The notes under the pieces: generated by a model | Database searches by the model: none | What the model was told of the DNA's origin: nothing | Seen by the model: the letters and a program-made list of their open reading frames with translations, nothing else | Position numbers and translations under genes: made by a program | Assembly: GCA_044464175.1 (NCBI GenBank) | Contig: JBIQLO010000141.1 | Span: 1-10,511 of the forward strand | Origin: JBIQLO01 sp044464175 | Lineage (GTDB): Bacteria > Planctomycetota > Phycisphaerae > Tepidisphaerales > Tepidisphaeraceae | DNA length: 10,511 bases | Direction: 5' to 3' | Shown: in pieces, positions 4,968 to 10,511 of the stretch | Position numbering within the stretch: the first letter of the stretch is position 1 | Layout of the letters: each line of letters opens with the position of its first letter

Positions 4968-6995
4968 TCACCGGGTGGAGGAATCCCAAAGAAAGGGTTG
5001 GTCGTGCTGCGTGACTTTGGGGGGAACGGGCGGGAGGCCGTAATAGGTGCGGGTGAGTCGGCGCAGCTCGTTGGGATCGACCAGGATCAGGTCGGCTCTG
5101 GCCCCGCCGAGCCAGGCCTGGATCAGGTCCTGATCCGGGGCGGCGGCGACGTCGAAGACGGTGCGGTAGTGCAGGCGGTTCATGGGGATGGGATAGAGAA
5201 AAGCGCGGGCGTCGCCGACGAGGGCGAGGGATTGGCCGGCGTCGATCTTGCGGACGGCCTCGGGAGGAGCCAGGCCTTCCAGGAAGCCGTGGAAGTTCTC
5301 CAGGCCCACGAAGTCCGGTTCCAGCCAGGGGAGCAGTTGGATGTTGAGGGCGCGAAAGCCCGGGGCGCCGCCGGCCAGGATGAGAAGGGCCAGGAGCCAT
5401 TGCCAATGGCCCCAGCGGACCTGGGCGATCATGAGAGCGAGAACGGGGATGGCCAGGATGAAGAAGCGGCCCTGGAGGTGGGTGAAGGCGATCCAGATGA
5501 GGGCCAGGGCGCAAAGCATGAGCCAGAGAAAAATGGCCTCGGGCTTGCGCAAGGCGATGAGGCCGGCCAGGAGGCCTATCGGCAGGAGCAGATATCCATA
5601 GGCCCAGTCGGCGACGATCTGGTTCCAGGCGGCGGCGAGGTGGGCGGAGAGGGAGCGCTGGTCGGGGCGGGGGGAATGGGCTTTCTGGTAGCGCTGGACC
5701 TGGGCGGGGCTGAAGTGGTTGGCCCCCAGGAGCGGCATGAGTTCGGGGTAGACGGGATTGTGGGCCCAGAATTGATTGCGGATGAGCCAGGGGCAGAAGG
5801 TCAAAAGTCCCGCGGCGGCGAAGAGGAGGAGGGGCGGGATCGGGTTTCGGGTTTGAGGCTTGGGGTTTGGGGCGGAGCGGAGGCGGGCCAGGCCCCAGAC
5901 GATGATCCAGGCCAGCGGAACCGCCACCAGGATCATAGGGACGGCGGTCAGCTTGGTTCCGCAGGCGAAACCGGCGAAGAGGCCGGAGAGGAGGAGGCAG
6001 AGGGATGGAGATGAGGTGGGCCCAGGTTCTACTCCCTCCGTGCCTTGGCGGGTTTGTGCCTTTGGGCGCAAGGCTTTCATCGCCCAGCCGAGGCTCAGGG
6101 CGCCGAAGAGGAGCAGGCCCCCTTCGTTGTAGGCGATGGGGGCGAGAAGGGACATCCAGGGGACCAGGGCGGCGGCAGTGGCGGCGAGTATGGCGGGGGC
6201 GGCGGATTGCTTCGGGGATGATGCGGGGTCAGCCCCGCCGCCTGCAGGGGCGGAAAAGGCGTAGATGGCCAGGATGGTCAGGACGATGAACGCCATATGA
6301 AGCAACTGGGCCAGATACATGCCGGCCCAGGGGCCGCCGCGCAGCTCCATGGCGGCCAGGTAGTGCATCTCGACGTTCATGGGCATGTAGGAAAAGACGT
6401 TGTGCTCCAGGGGAGCGATCTTTCCCAGTTCATACCACTCGCGCGGGACCTGCAGGTGGTATTCCACGACGTCGTAGCCATTGGGCTCGCCGCGCCAGAG
6501 GATGCCCGGGGGGACGAGGGCGGCCATGAAGGACATGGAGATGAAGGGAATCACCGCCAGCCAGAGCCAATGCCAGCGCGTGGAGAGGGGCGGTAGGAGC
6601 AGCCGACGGCGGTGCAGAAACAGGCGCAAGGCGGCCAGGACCAGGCCGACGGCCAGCAGGAGCAGGACGGTCCAGAAGTTCAGCGCTCCGGCCAAGCCGA
6701 GCAGGAGGAAGGCCAGGCTCAATCCTCCCAGACCCAGACCGGCGGCGGTGACGATGGGGAGCAGGAAGGGTTGGGGGGCGGCCTTGCGCTGATAGACCAG
6801 CAGCCCCCCCCACCCGAAGGCAGCGGCGACCCAGAGGATCGCCAGCAGGCCGTCGGTCAGCAGCCGATAGATGACCATGGACCAGTTGTCACCGGCATAG
6901 AAGAGGATCGTCAGCAGCCCCAGGCCGCAGGCGGCGGCGATGAGTCGGTCGGCACGGCGGGCGGCGGATGGGGGAGCGGGGGCCGGATCAGTCAT
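4968..6995 (-). CDS. GT-C-type (ArnT/PMT-like) membrane glycosyltransferase candidate
   Basis: 675-residue polytopic membrane protein with about 12 or more hydrophobic helices and a soluble C-terminal domain of roughly 120 residues. It resembles GT-C glycosyltransferases of the PMT/ArnT group, which move a sugar from a polyprenyl-phosphate donor on the outer face of the membrane. The likely catalytic first loop contains GYDVVEYHLQVPREWYELGK (about residues 186-205), with the Asp and YHL typical of these families; donor and acceptor are unknown. Three hydrophilic loops (PAGGGADPASSPKQ, RPKAQTRQGTEGVEPGPTSS, SAPNPKPQTRNPIPP) are encoded by DNA that looks like dispersed repeats. The ATG at 6995 overlaps the hemA stop by 8 bp (ATGACTGA) and has GAGGA five nt upstream inside hemA, so translation is probably coupled. 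It is the last gene of the operon. A hypothetical membrane protein without transferase activity is the main alternative. Confidence 0.8.
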   Translation of the reverse strand: MTDPAPAPPSAARRADRLIAAACGLGLLTILFYAGDNWSMVIYRLLTDGLLAILWVAAAFGWGGLLVYQRKAAPQPFLLPIVTAAGLGLGGLSLAFLLLGLAGALNFWTVLLLLAVGLVLAALRLFLHRRRLLLPPLSTRWHWLWLAVIPFISMSFMAALVPPGILWRGEPNGYDVVEYHLQVPREWYELGKIAPLEHNVFSYMPMNVEMHYLAAMELRGGPWAGMYLAQLLHMAFIVLTILAIYAFSAPAGGGADPASSPKQSAAPAILAATAAALVPWMSLLAPIAYNEGGLLLFGALSLGWAMKALRPKAQTRQGTEGVEPGPTSSPSLCLLLSGLFAGFACGTKLTAVPMILVAVPLAWIIVWGLARLRSAPNPKPQTRNPIPPLLLFAAAGLLTFCPWLIRNQFWAHNPVYPELMPLLGANHFSPAQVQRYQKAHSPRPDQRSLSAHLAAAWNQIVADWAYGYLLLPIGLLAGLIALRKPEAIFLWLMLCALALIWIAFTHLQGRFFILAIPVLALMIAQVRWGHWQWLLALLILAGGAPGFRALNIQLLPWLEPDFVGLENFHGFLEGLAPPEAVRKIDAGQSLALVGDARAFLYPIPMNRLHYRTVFDVAAAPDQDLIQAWLGGARADLILVDPNELRRLTRTYYGLPPVPPKVTQHDQPFLWDSSTR
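5841..5871. repeat. In-gene GGGTTT-type repeat (GT-C loop)
   Basis: CGGGTTTCGGGTTTGAGGCT and the following TGGGGTTTGGGG form a quasi-periodic G3T3 tract. On the sense strand it encodes PNPKPQTRNP, a hydrophilic loop between two transmembrane helices. It resembles the GGATTTTGGATTT sequences in the intergenic regions of this window. Confidence 0.5.
6034..6067. repeat. In-gene CCGTGCCTTGGCG/TTTGTGCCTTT repeat (GT-C loop)
   Basis: CTCCGTGCCTTGGCG followed by GGTTTGTGCCTTTGGGCG contains GTGCCTT twice at 19-20 bp spacing. It matches a style of dispersed repeat (CACAAAGGCACAAAGACACG in reverse complement) known from environmental bacterial genomes. Here it is translated as RPKAQTRQGTEG in a cytoplasmic-type loop of the GT-C protein. 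Confidence 0.5.
6208..6253. repeat. In-gene hairpin-bearing repeat (GT-C loop)
   Basis: GCGGGG-TCAG-CCCCGC at 6223-6238 is a perfect 6-bp-stem hairpin inside a segment encoding PAGGGADPASSPKQ. The peptide is a non-conserved, Ala/Gly/Pro/Ser-rich loop between helices. Repeat membership is inferred from style and from the hairpin; no second copy is visible in the window. Confidence 0.4.
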
Positions 6996-8286
6996 CCTGT
7001 TCCTCGGATGGGGGATCGTTGAGGGAAAAGAGCTCCTTCAGGGCGTGCTGGTAGGCGGTCTGATCGACGTGGAGCCGGCCGGACTGGCGCAGGGCGCGCA
7101 CGGGATCGTGCAGGAGCTTGTTGACCAGGCGGCGGGCCAGCTCGCGCAGGTGTTCCTGTTCCTGGGGGGTGATGTTGGGGAGCTTTTTGAGGGTGCGGGC
7201 CAGTTCCTCCTCGGCCAGGCGGTGATAGCGGGCAAAGAGCTGGTCGATCAGCGGGCCGTGCGTGCGGGCGCGGTTCCATTGCAGGAAGGCGTCGATTTCG
7301 GCATCGACGATGGTCTGGGCGGCGGTAATCGCCTCCTTGCGCTGGGAGAGGGTCTGGCTGACTGCCTGCTGCAGGTCGTCGATGTTGTAGAGGTAGACGT
7401 TCTCCAGGTCGCCCACGGCGGCCTCCACATCGCGGGGCAGGGCGATGTCGATGAGGAAGATCGGACGGTAGCGGCGTTTTTTCAACAGGGACTCAAAGCG
7501 CGGGCGGGTGATGATCGGCTGGGTCGAACCGGTAGAGGTCAGGACGATGTCGGCGGCGATCAGCTGGTCCTCCAACCGCTCGAAGGGAGCGGCGGTGGCG
7601 TTGAAGCGCCGGGCCAGTTCGGCGGCCTTTTCGGGGTTGCGGTTGCTGACGAGCAACTGGCGGGGCTGAAGTTCCTGGAGATTTTTGAGCACAAGCCCCG
7701 CCATTTTTCCCGCGCCGATGCTCAGGATGGTCTTGTCGTGGAAGTGGTCGAAAATGCGGCGGGCGTAATCGACGGCGACGGAGGCGATGCTCAGGCGGCC
7801 CTGGCCGATGGCGGTCCGCTGCATGACCTTTTTCCCGGCCGAGAGGGCCCGCTGGAAGAGGGGATTGAGCATGCCGCCGGCGGAGCCGATGCGGCGAGAG
7901 AGGTCATAGGCGCTGCGGACCTGTCCGAGAATCTGGGTCTCCCCCACCACCATGGAATCGAGGGAGGCGGCGACGCGGAACAGATGGTCGATCGCCTGGC
8001 GGTCCATGCGGCGGTAGAGATGGGACTCGAAGAATTCAGGTTTGAGGCCGTGGAACTCGGAGAGGAACGCGACCACCTGCTCGGGGGTGGGATCGCCGGA
8101 AGGCCCTCGGGCGATATAGAGTTCCACACGGTTGCAGGTGGAGAGGACGACGGCCTCGGCCTGGGGAAAACGGCCGGTGAGGGACTCGATGGCGTCGGTC
8201 TGCCTTCGGGCGATGAAGGCGAGCTTTTCGCGCACCTCCAGCGGCGCGGTGGCATGGCTCAGTCCCAGGAGCATCAGGCCGTGCAT
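6988..8286 (-). CDS. hemA: Glutamyl-tRNA reductase
   Basis: HemA reduces glutamyl-tRNA(Glu) to glutamate-1-semialdehyde with NADPH, the first committed step of C5-pathway tetrapyrrole synthesis in the cytoplasm. The 432-residue product has the normal family length. It starts with the signature GLSHATAPLEVREKLAF and has the catalytic cysteine C51 in STCNRVELY. The SMVVGETQILGQVRSAY region follows, then a Rossmann nucleotide-binding domain (ILSIGAGKMAGLVLKNL), a helical linker and the C-terminal helical dimerisation domain (about residues 320-410). The ATG at 8286 overlaps the TGA of the CcsA-like gene by one base (TGATG), so translation is probably coupled; a second in-frame ATG at 8274 would also suit the family. 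A G-rich tract (8 G on the sense strand, 8300-8293) precedes the start and may act as a weak ribosome binding site. The 3' end overlaps the GT-C start by 8 bp. All expected motifs are present. Confidence 0.97.
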   Translation of the reverse strand: MHGLMLLGLSHATAPLEVREKLAFIARRQTDAIESLTGRFPQAEAVVLSTCNRVELYIARGPSGDPTPEQVVAFLSEFHGLKPEFFESHLYRRMDRQAIDHLFRVAASLDSMVVGETQILGQVRSAYDLSRRIGSAGGMLNPLFQRALSAGKKVMQRTAIGQGRLSIASVAVDYARRIFDHFHDKTILSIGAGKMAGLVLKNLQELQPRQLLVSNRNPEKAAELARRFNATAAPFERLEDQLIAADIVLTSTGSTQPIITRPRFESLLKKRRYRPIFLIDIALPRDVEAAVGDLENVYLYNIDDLQQAVSQTLSQRKEAITAAQTIVDAEIDAFLQWNRARTHGPLIDQLFARYHRLAEEELARTLKKLPNITPQEQEHLRELARRLVNKLLHDPVRALRQSGRLHVDQTAYQHALKELFSLNDPPSEEQDD

Positions 8287-9101
8287 CAGTGTCCCCCCCC
8301 GCTCAGTTGCACCGCCAGGACCGTGCCCATGATCAGCACGAAGCCAAGGATGCTCAGGACGGCAGCGCGGCGGCCGCGGAAGATCGGATTGATGGGCGCG
8401 TGGAGCACCACGGCGTAGACGATCCAGGCGCCGCAGGAGAAGGCGAGCTTGGCGGGCGTGATGCGCTGTCCCTCGCCCAGCAGCTTCACCAGCCCCGTCA
8501 CCAGGGCAACGGTCAGAAGCGCGAAGCCGACGCGCACGCTCAGGGTCGTCATCCGCTCCATGCGCTCCAGGCTGCCGAGGCGCGGATGGACGGGCGCTTT
8601 GCGGCGGAGACGCCGGCTCATAATGACATAGACCGCGCCGGCGGCGGCGGCAACCGCGAAGGCGCCCGCGCCGCCATAGGCGGTGACGCGATGCACCCAG
8701 GCCCACAAATCCTGCACGACGGGCTGGTAGCGGTGGTAATCCTGCCGCCCGAACCAAGCGGCAGCCACCAGCAGGAAAACGACGATGGGCATGACGAACC
8801 AATCGACCCCGCCCAGTTGTCGGCGGGTGGATCGCTGAACATAGACAACAAAGAGGGACAGGAGGACTGCCAACCAGAGGAGGGCATCGAAATTGTCAGT
8901 GATGGGGAGCCAGTCGCCGCGGGCAACGGCATGCCAGAGCAGGGCCGCCAGGGTCAGGGCCACACCGCCGATGAGGCAGAGGCGCGCCGCCGGCAGGAGC
9001 CAGCCGACCTCCCACCTGGAGCGGGAGATGGACAGCATGCCCCCCACGACCAGAAGGGCCGCCGCCGCAATCACGAGAATCAATTGACCTTGAGTGGGCA
9101 T
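8286..9101 (-). CDS. CcsA/HemX-family cytochrome c assembly-like membrane protein
   Basis: 271-residue integral membrane protein with about eight helices, of the family that includes the cytochrome c synthase subunit CcsA and the HemA-modulating protein HemX. Visible family features are the loop GDWLPITDNFDALLWLA (compare GHxPxSNxYESL in CcsA), a likely haem-ligand histidine in WVHRVTAYGGAGAFA, and the C-terminal pattern RGRRAAVLSILGFVL. The usual Trp-rich WGWDPKE haem-handling loop is missing; the aligned stretch reads GEGQRITPAKLAFSCGAWIV. Together with its place directly upstream of hemA (1-bp overlap) this favours a HemX-like role over a full cytochrome c synthase, an inference. The ATG at 9101 is chosen because a hydrophobic segment follows at once; a TTG at 9113 lies inside the neighbouring repeat. 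No Shine-Dalgarno sequence is visible upstream, where the inverted repeat ends. Confidence 0.85.
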   Translation of the reverse strand: MPTQGQLILVIAAAALLVVGGMLSISRSRWEVGWLLPAARLCLIGGVALTLAALLWHAVARGDWLPITDNFDALLWLAVLLSLFVVYVQRSTRRQLGGVDWFVMPIVVFLLVAAAWFGRQDYHRYQPVVQDLWAWVHRVTAYGGAGAFAVAAAAGAVYVIMSRRLRRKAPVHPRLGSLERMERMTTLSVRVGFALLTVALVTGLVKLLGEGQRITPAKLAFSCGAWIVYAVVLHAPINPIFRGRRAAVLSILGFVLIMGTVLAVQLSGGGH

Positions 9102-9111
9102 GGGTGAATTC

Positions 9112-9206
9112 AAGCGACGAAGCGATGGAGCGACGGCGCGACGAAAGGGAAGAGCAAGCGTTCCCCGGCCCTTTGTCGCTTTATTGCCTTGTCGCTTCGT
9201 CGCCTT
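9112..9206. repeat. Imperfect inverted repeat of GCGACGAAGCGA type inside the operon
   Basis: The left arm 9112-9149 and right arm 9169-9206 (38 nt each) are imperfect inverted copies. They share the 11-nt core CGACGAAGCGA at the outer ends and GCGAC(G)AAAGGG at the inner ends, around a 19-nt loop. Each arm is itself quasi-periodic in GCGACGAA. The element fills nearly the whole 106-bp gap between the sirC stop and the CcsA-like start. The transcript could form a long hairpin, but no T-run follows, so it is not a standard terminator. Confidence 0.7.
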
Positions 9207-9207
9207 C

Positions 9208-9876
9208 TCATAGTTCCTCTTTCTCCCTCACCTGGGCCGGGGGAAGTCCCAAATCGGGATGGTGGCCCGACAGCCATTGCAGCAGGCCCTGGGCACCCTC
9301 CTGAGCGGCGATCTCCAGGGCGTCATCGCTGGTGAGGGAGCGAAATATCTCCCTGCGCCTTTGCGGGGCCAGGTGCGCGTTGAGGATGATCGGGCGCACC
9401 GTCGGCATGACCTGGGCCATGGCGATCCAGCGGGGATCGATCCATTCGCCAATGCCATCCCGGATCATCCGCGCCAGGGCGGGGGCGTGGCCGGTGGAGA
9501 CCGCAACGCTCAACGGGCCCTTTCGCCAGACGGCCGGGAGGATGAAATCGCCGTGATCGGCTCCTTCGGGATCGATCCGGCTGACCAAGGCTCCGAGGCG
9601 GCGGGCATCGCGCACGATCGCCTGATTGACGGCCGGGTCGTTGGTCGCGGCGATCACCAGGGCGGCGCCGTCGAGATGGCGCGGGTGATAGGCCTCCTCA
9701 ATGCGCTCGAGGTCCTGAGGCATTGCCGGGTCGAAGCCGGGCGCGACCACGCGGATGCGCTGCGCCCCGGCCGCCAGCAGTCCCTGCGCCTTTCGCGCGG
9801 CGGCCGCGCCGCCGCCGATGATGACGGCCTGGCGGTCGGTTACATCCAGCAATATTGAATAGGCCGGTTCACCCAT
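9208..9876 (-). CDS. sirC: Precorrin-2 dehydrogenase (SirC/Met8/CysG N-terminal family)
   Basis: 222-residue cytoplasmic enzyme that oxidises precorrin-2 to sirohydrochlorin with NAD+, leading to sirohaem or to haem by the alternative route; some members also insert iron. Residues 1-24 (MGEPAYSILLDVTDRQAVII then GGGAAAARK) form the typical N-terminus and dinucleotide-binding loop. AALVIAATNDPAVNQAI (71-87) and the Asp at 102 (SRIDPEG, matching the catalytic Asp of CysG) follow. HGDFILPAVWRKGPLSVAVS (108-127) leads to STGHAPALARMIRD, where most relatives have STGGxSPALA. A C-terminal helical region completes the protein. There is no uroporphyrinogen methyltransferase fusion. The ATG at 9876 is preferred because the family starts a few residues before the hydrophobic strand. 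A TTG at 9930 and a GTG at 9921 are open alternatives that would add up to 18 residues. No Shine-Dalgarno sequence precedes 9876, but a possible leader ORF overlaps it by 8 bp. It is the first gene of the sirC-ccsA-hemA-GT-C operon. Confidence 0.9.
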   Translation of the reverse strand: MGEPAYSILLDVTDRQAVIIGGGAAAARKAQGLLAAGAQRIRVVAPGFDPAMPQDLERIEEAYHPRHLDGAALVIAATNDPAVNQAIVRDARRLGALVSRIDPEGADHGDFILPAVWRKGPLSVAVSTGHAPALARMIRDGIGEWIDPRWIAMAQVMPTVRPIILNAHLAPQRRREIFRSLTSDDALEIAAQEGAQGLLQWLSGHHPDLGLPPAQVREKEEL

Positions 9877-9940
9877 AACCAGGTAATAGTAGCCCGAGGG
9901 AGGGATTGATCCAAGTTCCACGCGGGACAAGGCCTCTCAT
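9869..9940 (-). CDS. Possible 23-codon leader ORF overlapping the sirC start
   Basis: An ATG at 9940 opens a 23-residue frame (MRGLVPRGTWINPSLGLLLP then GYG) that ends at TGA 9871-9869, overlapping the sirC ATG in ATGGGTGA. An AAAAGG sequence lies 7 nt upstream, while sirC itself has no visible ribosome binding site. The overlap geometry equals the 8-bp hemA/GT-C junction (ATGACTGA). It has no known homologue that I recognise and may be chance. Confidence 0.25.
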   Translation of the reverse strand: MRGLVPRGTWINPSLGLLLPGYG

Positions 9941-10241
9941 TTACCGGCCTTTTGAAAGCAACTGATACCCCAGGATCGGGATTCGGAGAGAGTCCGGTAC
10001 CGAGTGCGACAAAATGTTGCAGCGCCCGGCCAACTCATGCGAATGAGTCCTTGTCGTCATAATTACCAAGAACAAGCCCAAGGATAAAAACAAGGCAGAA
10101 CTCCCGGTTTCCTCCCGCCTTGGCGTTTTGCGGCTCTGCTTGATTTGAGCAACGGCACTGGGTTTGCAAACGGGTTCAACCGTACCTCGGCCGCCGGAGG
10201 GCGCAAGCCATTCCGGTCCATTCATTTACCAAAAGGAAACC
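9941..10241. other. Divergent intergenic region with small palindromes, no gene seen
   Basis: This region separates the minus-strand haem operon from the plus-strand epimerase and should hold both promoters, but I find no convincing -35/-10 pair on either strand. It contains CGGTACCG (9995-10002), a 6-bp-stem hairpin ACTCAT-GCGA-ATGAGT (10033-10048) and the perfect 10-bp palindrome GTTTGCAAAC (10162-10171), any of which might be an operator. A 94-codon open frame on the minus strand (9941-10225) has no ribosome binding site or recognisable domain and is not called. Confidence 0.5.
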
Positions 10242-10511
10242 ATGGGAAGGCAGATTCTGATCACGGGCGGGGCCGGATTTATCGGCTCCCATGCAGCCGA
10301 TGAATTGCTGGCGCACGGATATCAGGTGCGCGTGCTGGACAGCCTCAGCCCGCAGGTGCATGGGCCCAAGGCCGGCCGCCCGAACTATTTGAATCCCGAG
10401 GTGGAACTGATCGTGGGGGATGTGCGGGATGAATCGGCCTTGAAGAAGGCGCTGCGCGGCGTGGAAGCGGTACTGCACCTGGCGGCGGCGGTCGGGGTGG
10501 GGCAGAGCATG
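10242..10511 (+). CDS. NAD-dependent sugar-nucleotide epimerase/dehydratase (partial, 5' part)
   Basis: The first 90 residues of an extended short-chain dehydrogenase/reductase. The N-terminal NAD-binding motif TGGAGFIGSH (residues 8-17, GxxGxxG at G9, G12, G15) is intact. LDSLSPQVHG follows the second strand, then VELIVGDVRD (acidic adenine-contact region) and VLHLAAAVGVGQSM at the window edge. SPQVHG and AAVGVGQSM recall dTDP-L-rhamnose 4-epimerases, so a role in nucleotide-sugar supply for surface polysaccharide is likely. The substrate cannot be settled from this part, and the catalytic YxxxK lies outside. The start ATG at 10242 has AAAAGGA at 10231-10237. The gene is divergent from sirC and probably heads its own cluster. 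Confidence 0.93.
   Translation, partial: MGRQILITGGAGFIGSHAADELLAHGYQVRVLDSLSPQVHGPKAGRPNYLNPEVELIVGDVRDESALKKALRGVEAVLHLAAAVGVGQSM

Noticed and set aside
4963..4981. CCTCC/GGAGG hairpin at the convergent gene junction as a terminator
   Set aside because: The 5-bp stem has no T-run on either strand and overlaps the GT-C coding end.
4821..6014. 397-codon plus-strand ORF opposite the GT-C gene
   Set aside because: Low-complexity Gly/Glu/Asp-rich antisense frame; the minus-strand frame has helices and family motifs.
10052..10146. Lys-rich plus-strand frame (ITKNKPKDKNKAELPVSSR)
   Set aside because: It looks slightly protein-like but has no start codon after the upstream TGA and no continuation; it could be a relic, but the evidence is too thin.
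9941..10225. 94-codon minus-strand ORF upstream of sirC
   Set aside because: No ribosome binding site, no domain, and mixed composition typical of intergenic DNA; one hydrophobic stretch alone is not enough.

Overview
The window is a high-GC bacterial chromosomal segment with ordinary-looking housekeeping and membrane genes set among many short dispersed repeats. The mix suggests a Planctomycetota (Phycisphaerae-like) or related environmental bacterium: a VWA plus glutamine-amidotransferase-like membrane protein, a large GT-C-type membrane protein, a sirC-ccsA-hemA cluster, and intergenic simple-sequence repeats of the CCACAGATGG and GGATTTTGGATTT kind. This assignment is an inference from gene style. 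No rRNA, tRNA, CRISPR, transposase or phage gene was found.

Layout. 1-1263 (minus): 5' part of an MFS transporter gene whose 3' end lies outside the window; it has a consensus -10 box so close to the ATG that the mRNA is probably leaderless. 1264-1757: non-coding mosaic of repeats, including a perfect 23-bp inverted repeat and a 21-bp tandem repeat. 1758-4199 (minus): an 813-residue membrane protein with an intact VWA MIDAS motif and a glutamine-amidotransferase-like domain. 4379-4942 (plus): a 187-residue protein consisting only of the FtsH N-terminal membrane/periplasmic domain, with no AAA ATPase or protease part. 4968-9876 (minus): an apparent operon, transcribed in the order precorrin-2 dehydrogenase, CcsA/HemX-like protein, hemA, GT-C-type membrane protein. 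The junctions are a 106-bp gap holding an inverted repeat, a 1-bp TGATG overlap and an 8-bp ATGACTGA overlap. 9877-10241: divergent intergenic region with a possible leader ORF and small palindromes. 10242-10511 (plus): start of an NAD-dependent sugar-nucleotide epimerase, cut by the window edge.

How the genes work together. The first three genes of the minus-strand operon belong to tetrapyrrole and cytochrome biology: HemA makes the committed precursor, SirC oxidises precorrin-2 on the sirohaem branch, and the CcsA/HemX-like protein is a haem-handling or HemA-modulating membrane protein. The coupled GT-C protein has no obvious link to haem. The epimerase probably opens a nucleotide-sugar or surface-polysaccharide cluster to the right.

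Most notable. There is a stand-alone FtsH N-domain protein, and repeat-like sequences have apparently been absorbed in frame into loops of the GT-C protein, into the FtsH-domain C-terminus and perhaps into the VWA protein. The plus strand looks strongly G-rich over about 1-8,300 whichever strand is coding, so most genes may be head-on to replication. No clearly new multi-gene defence or metabolic system is visible.
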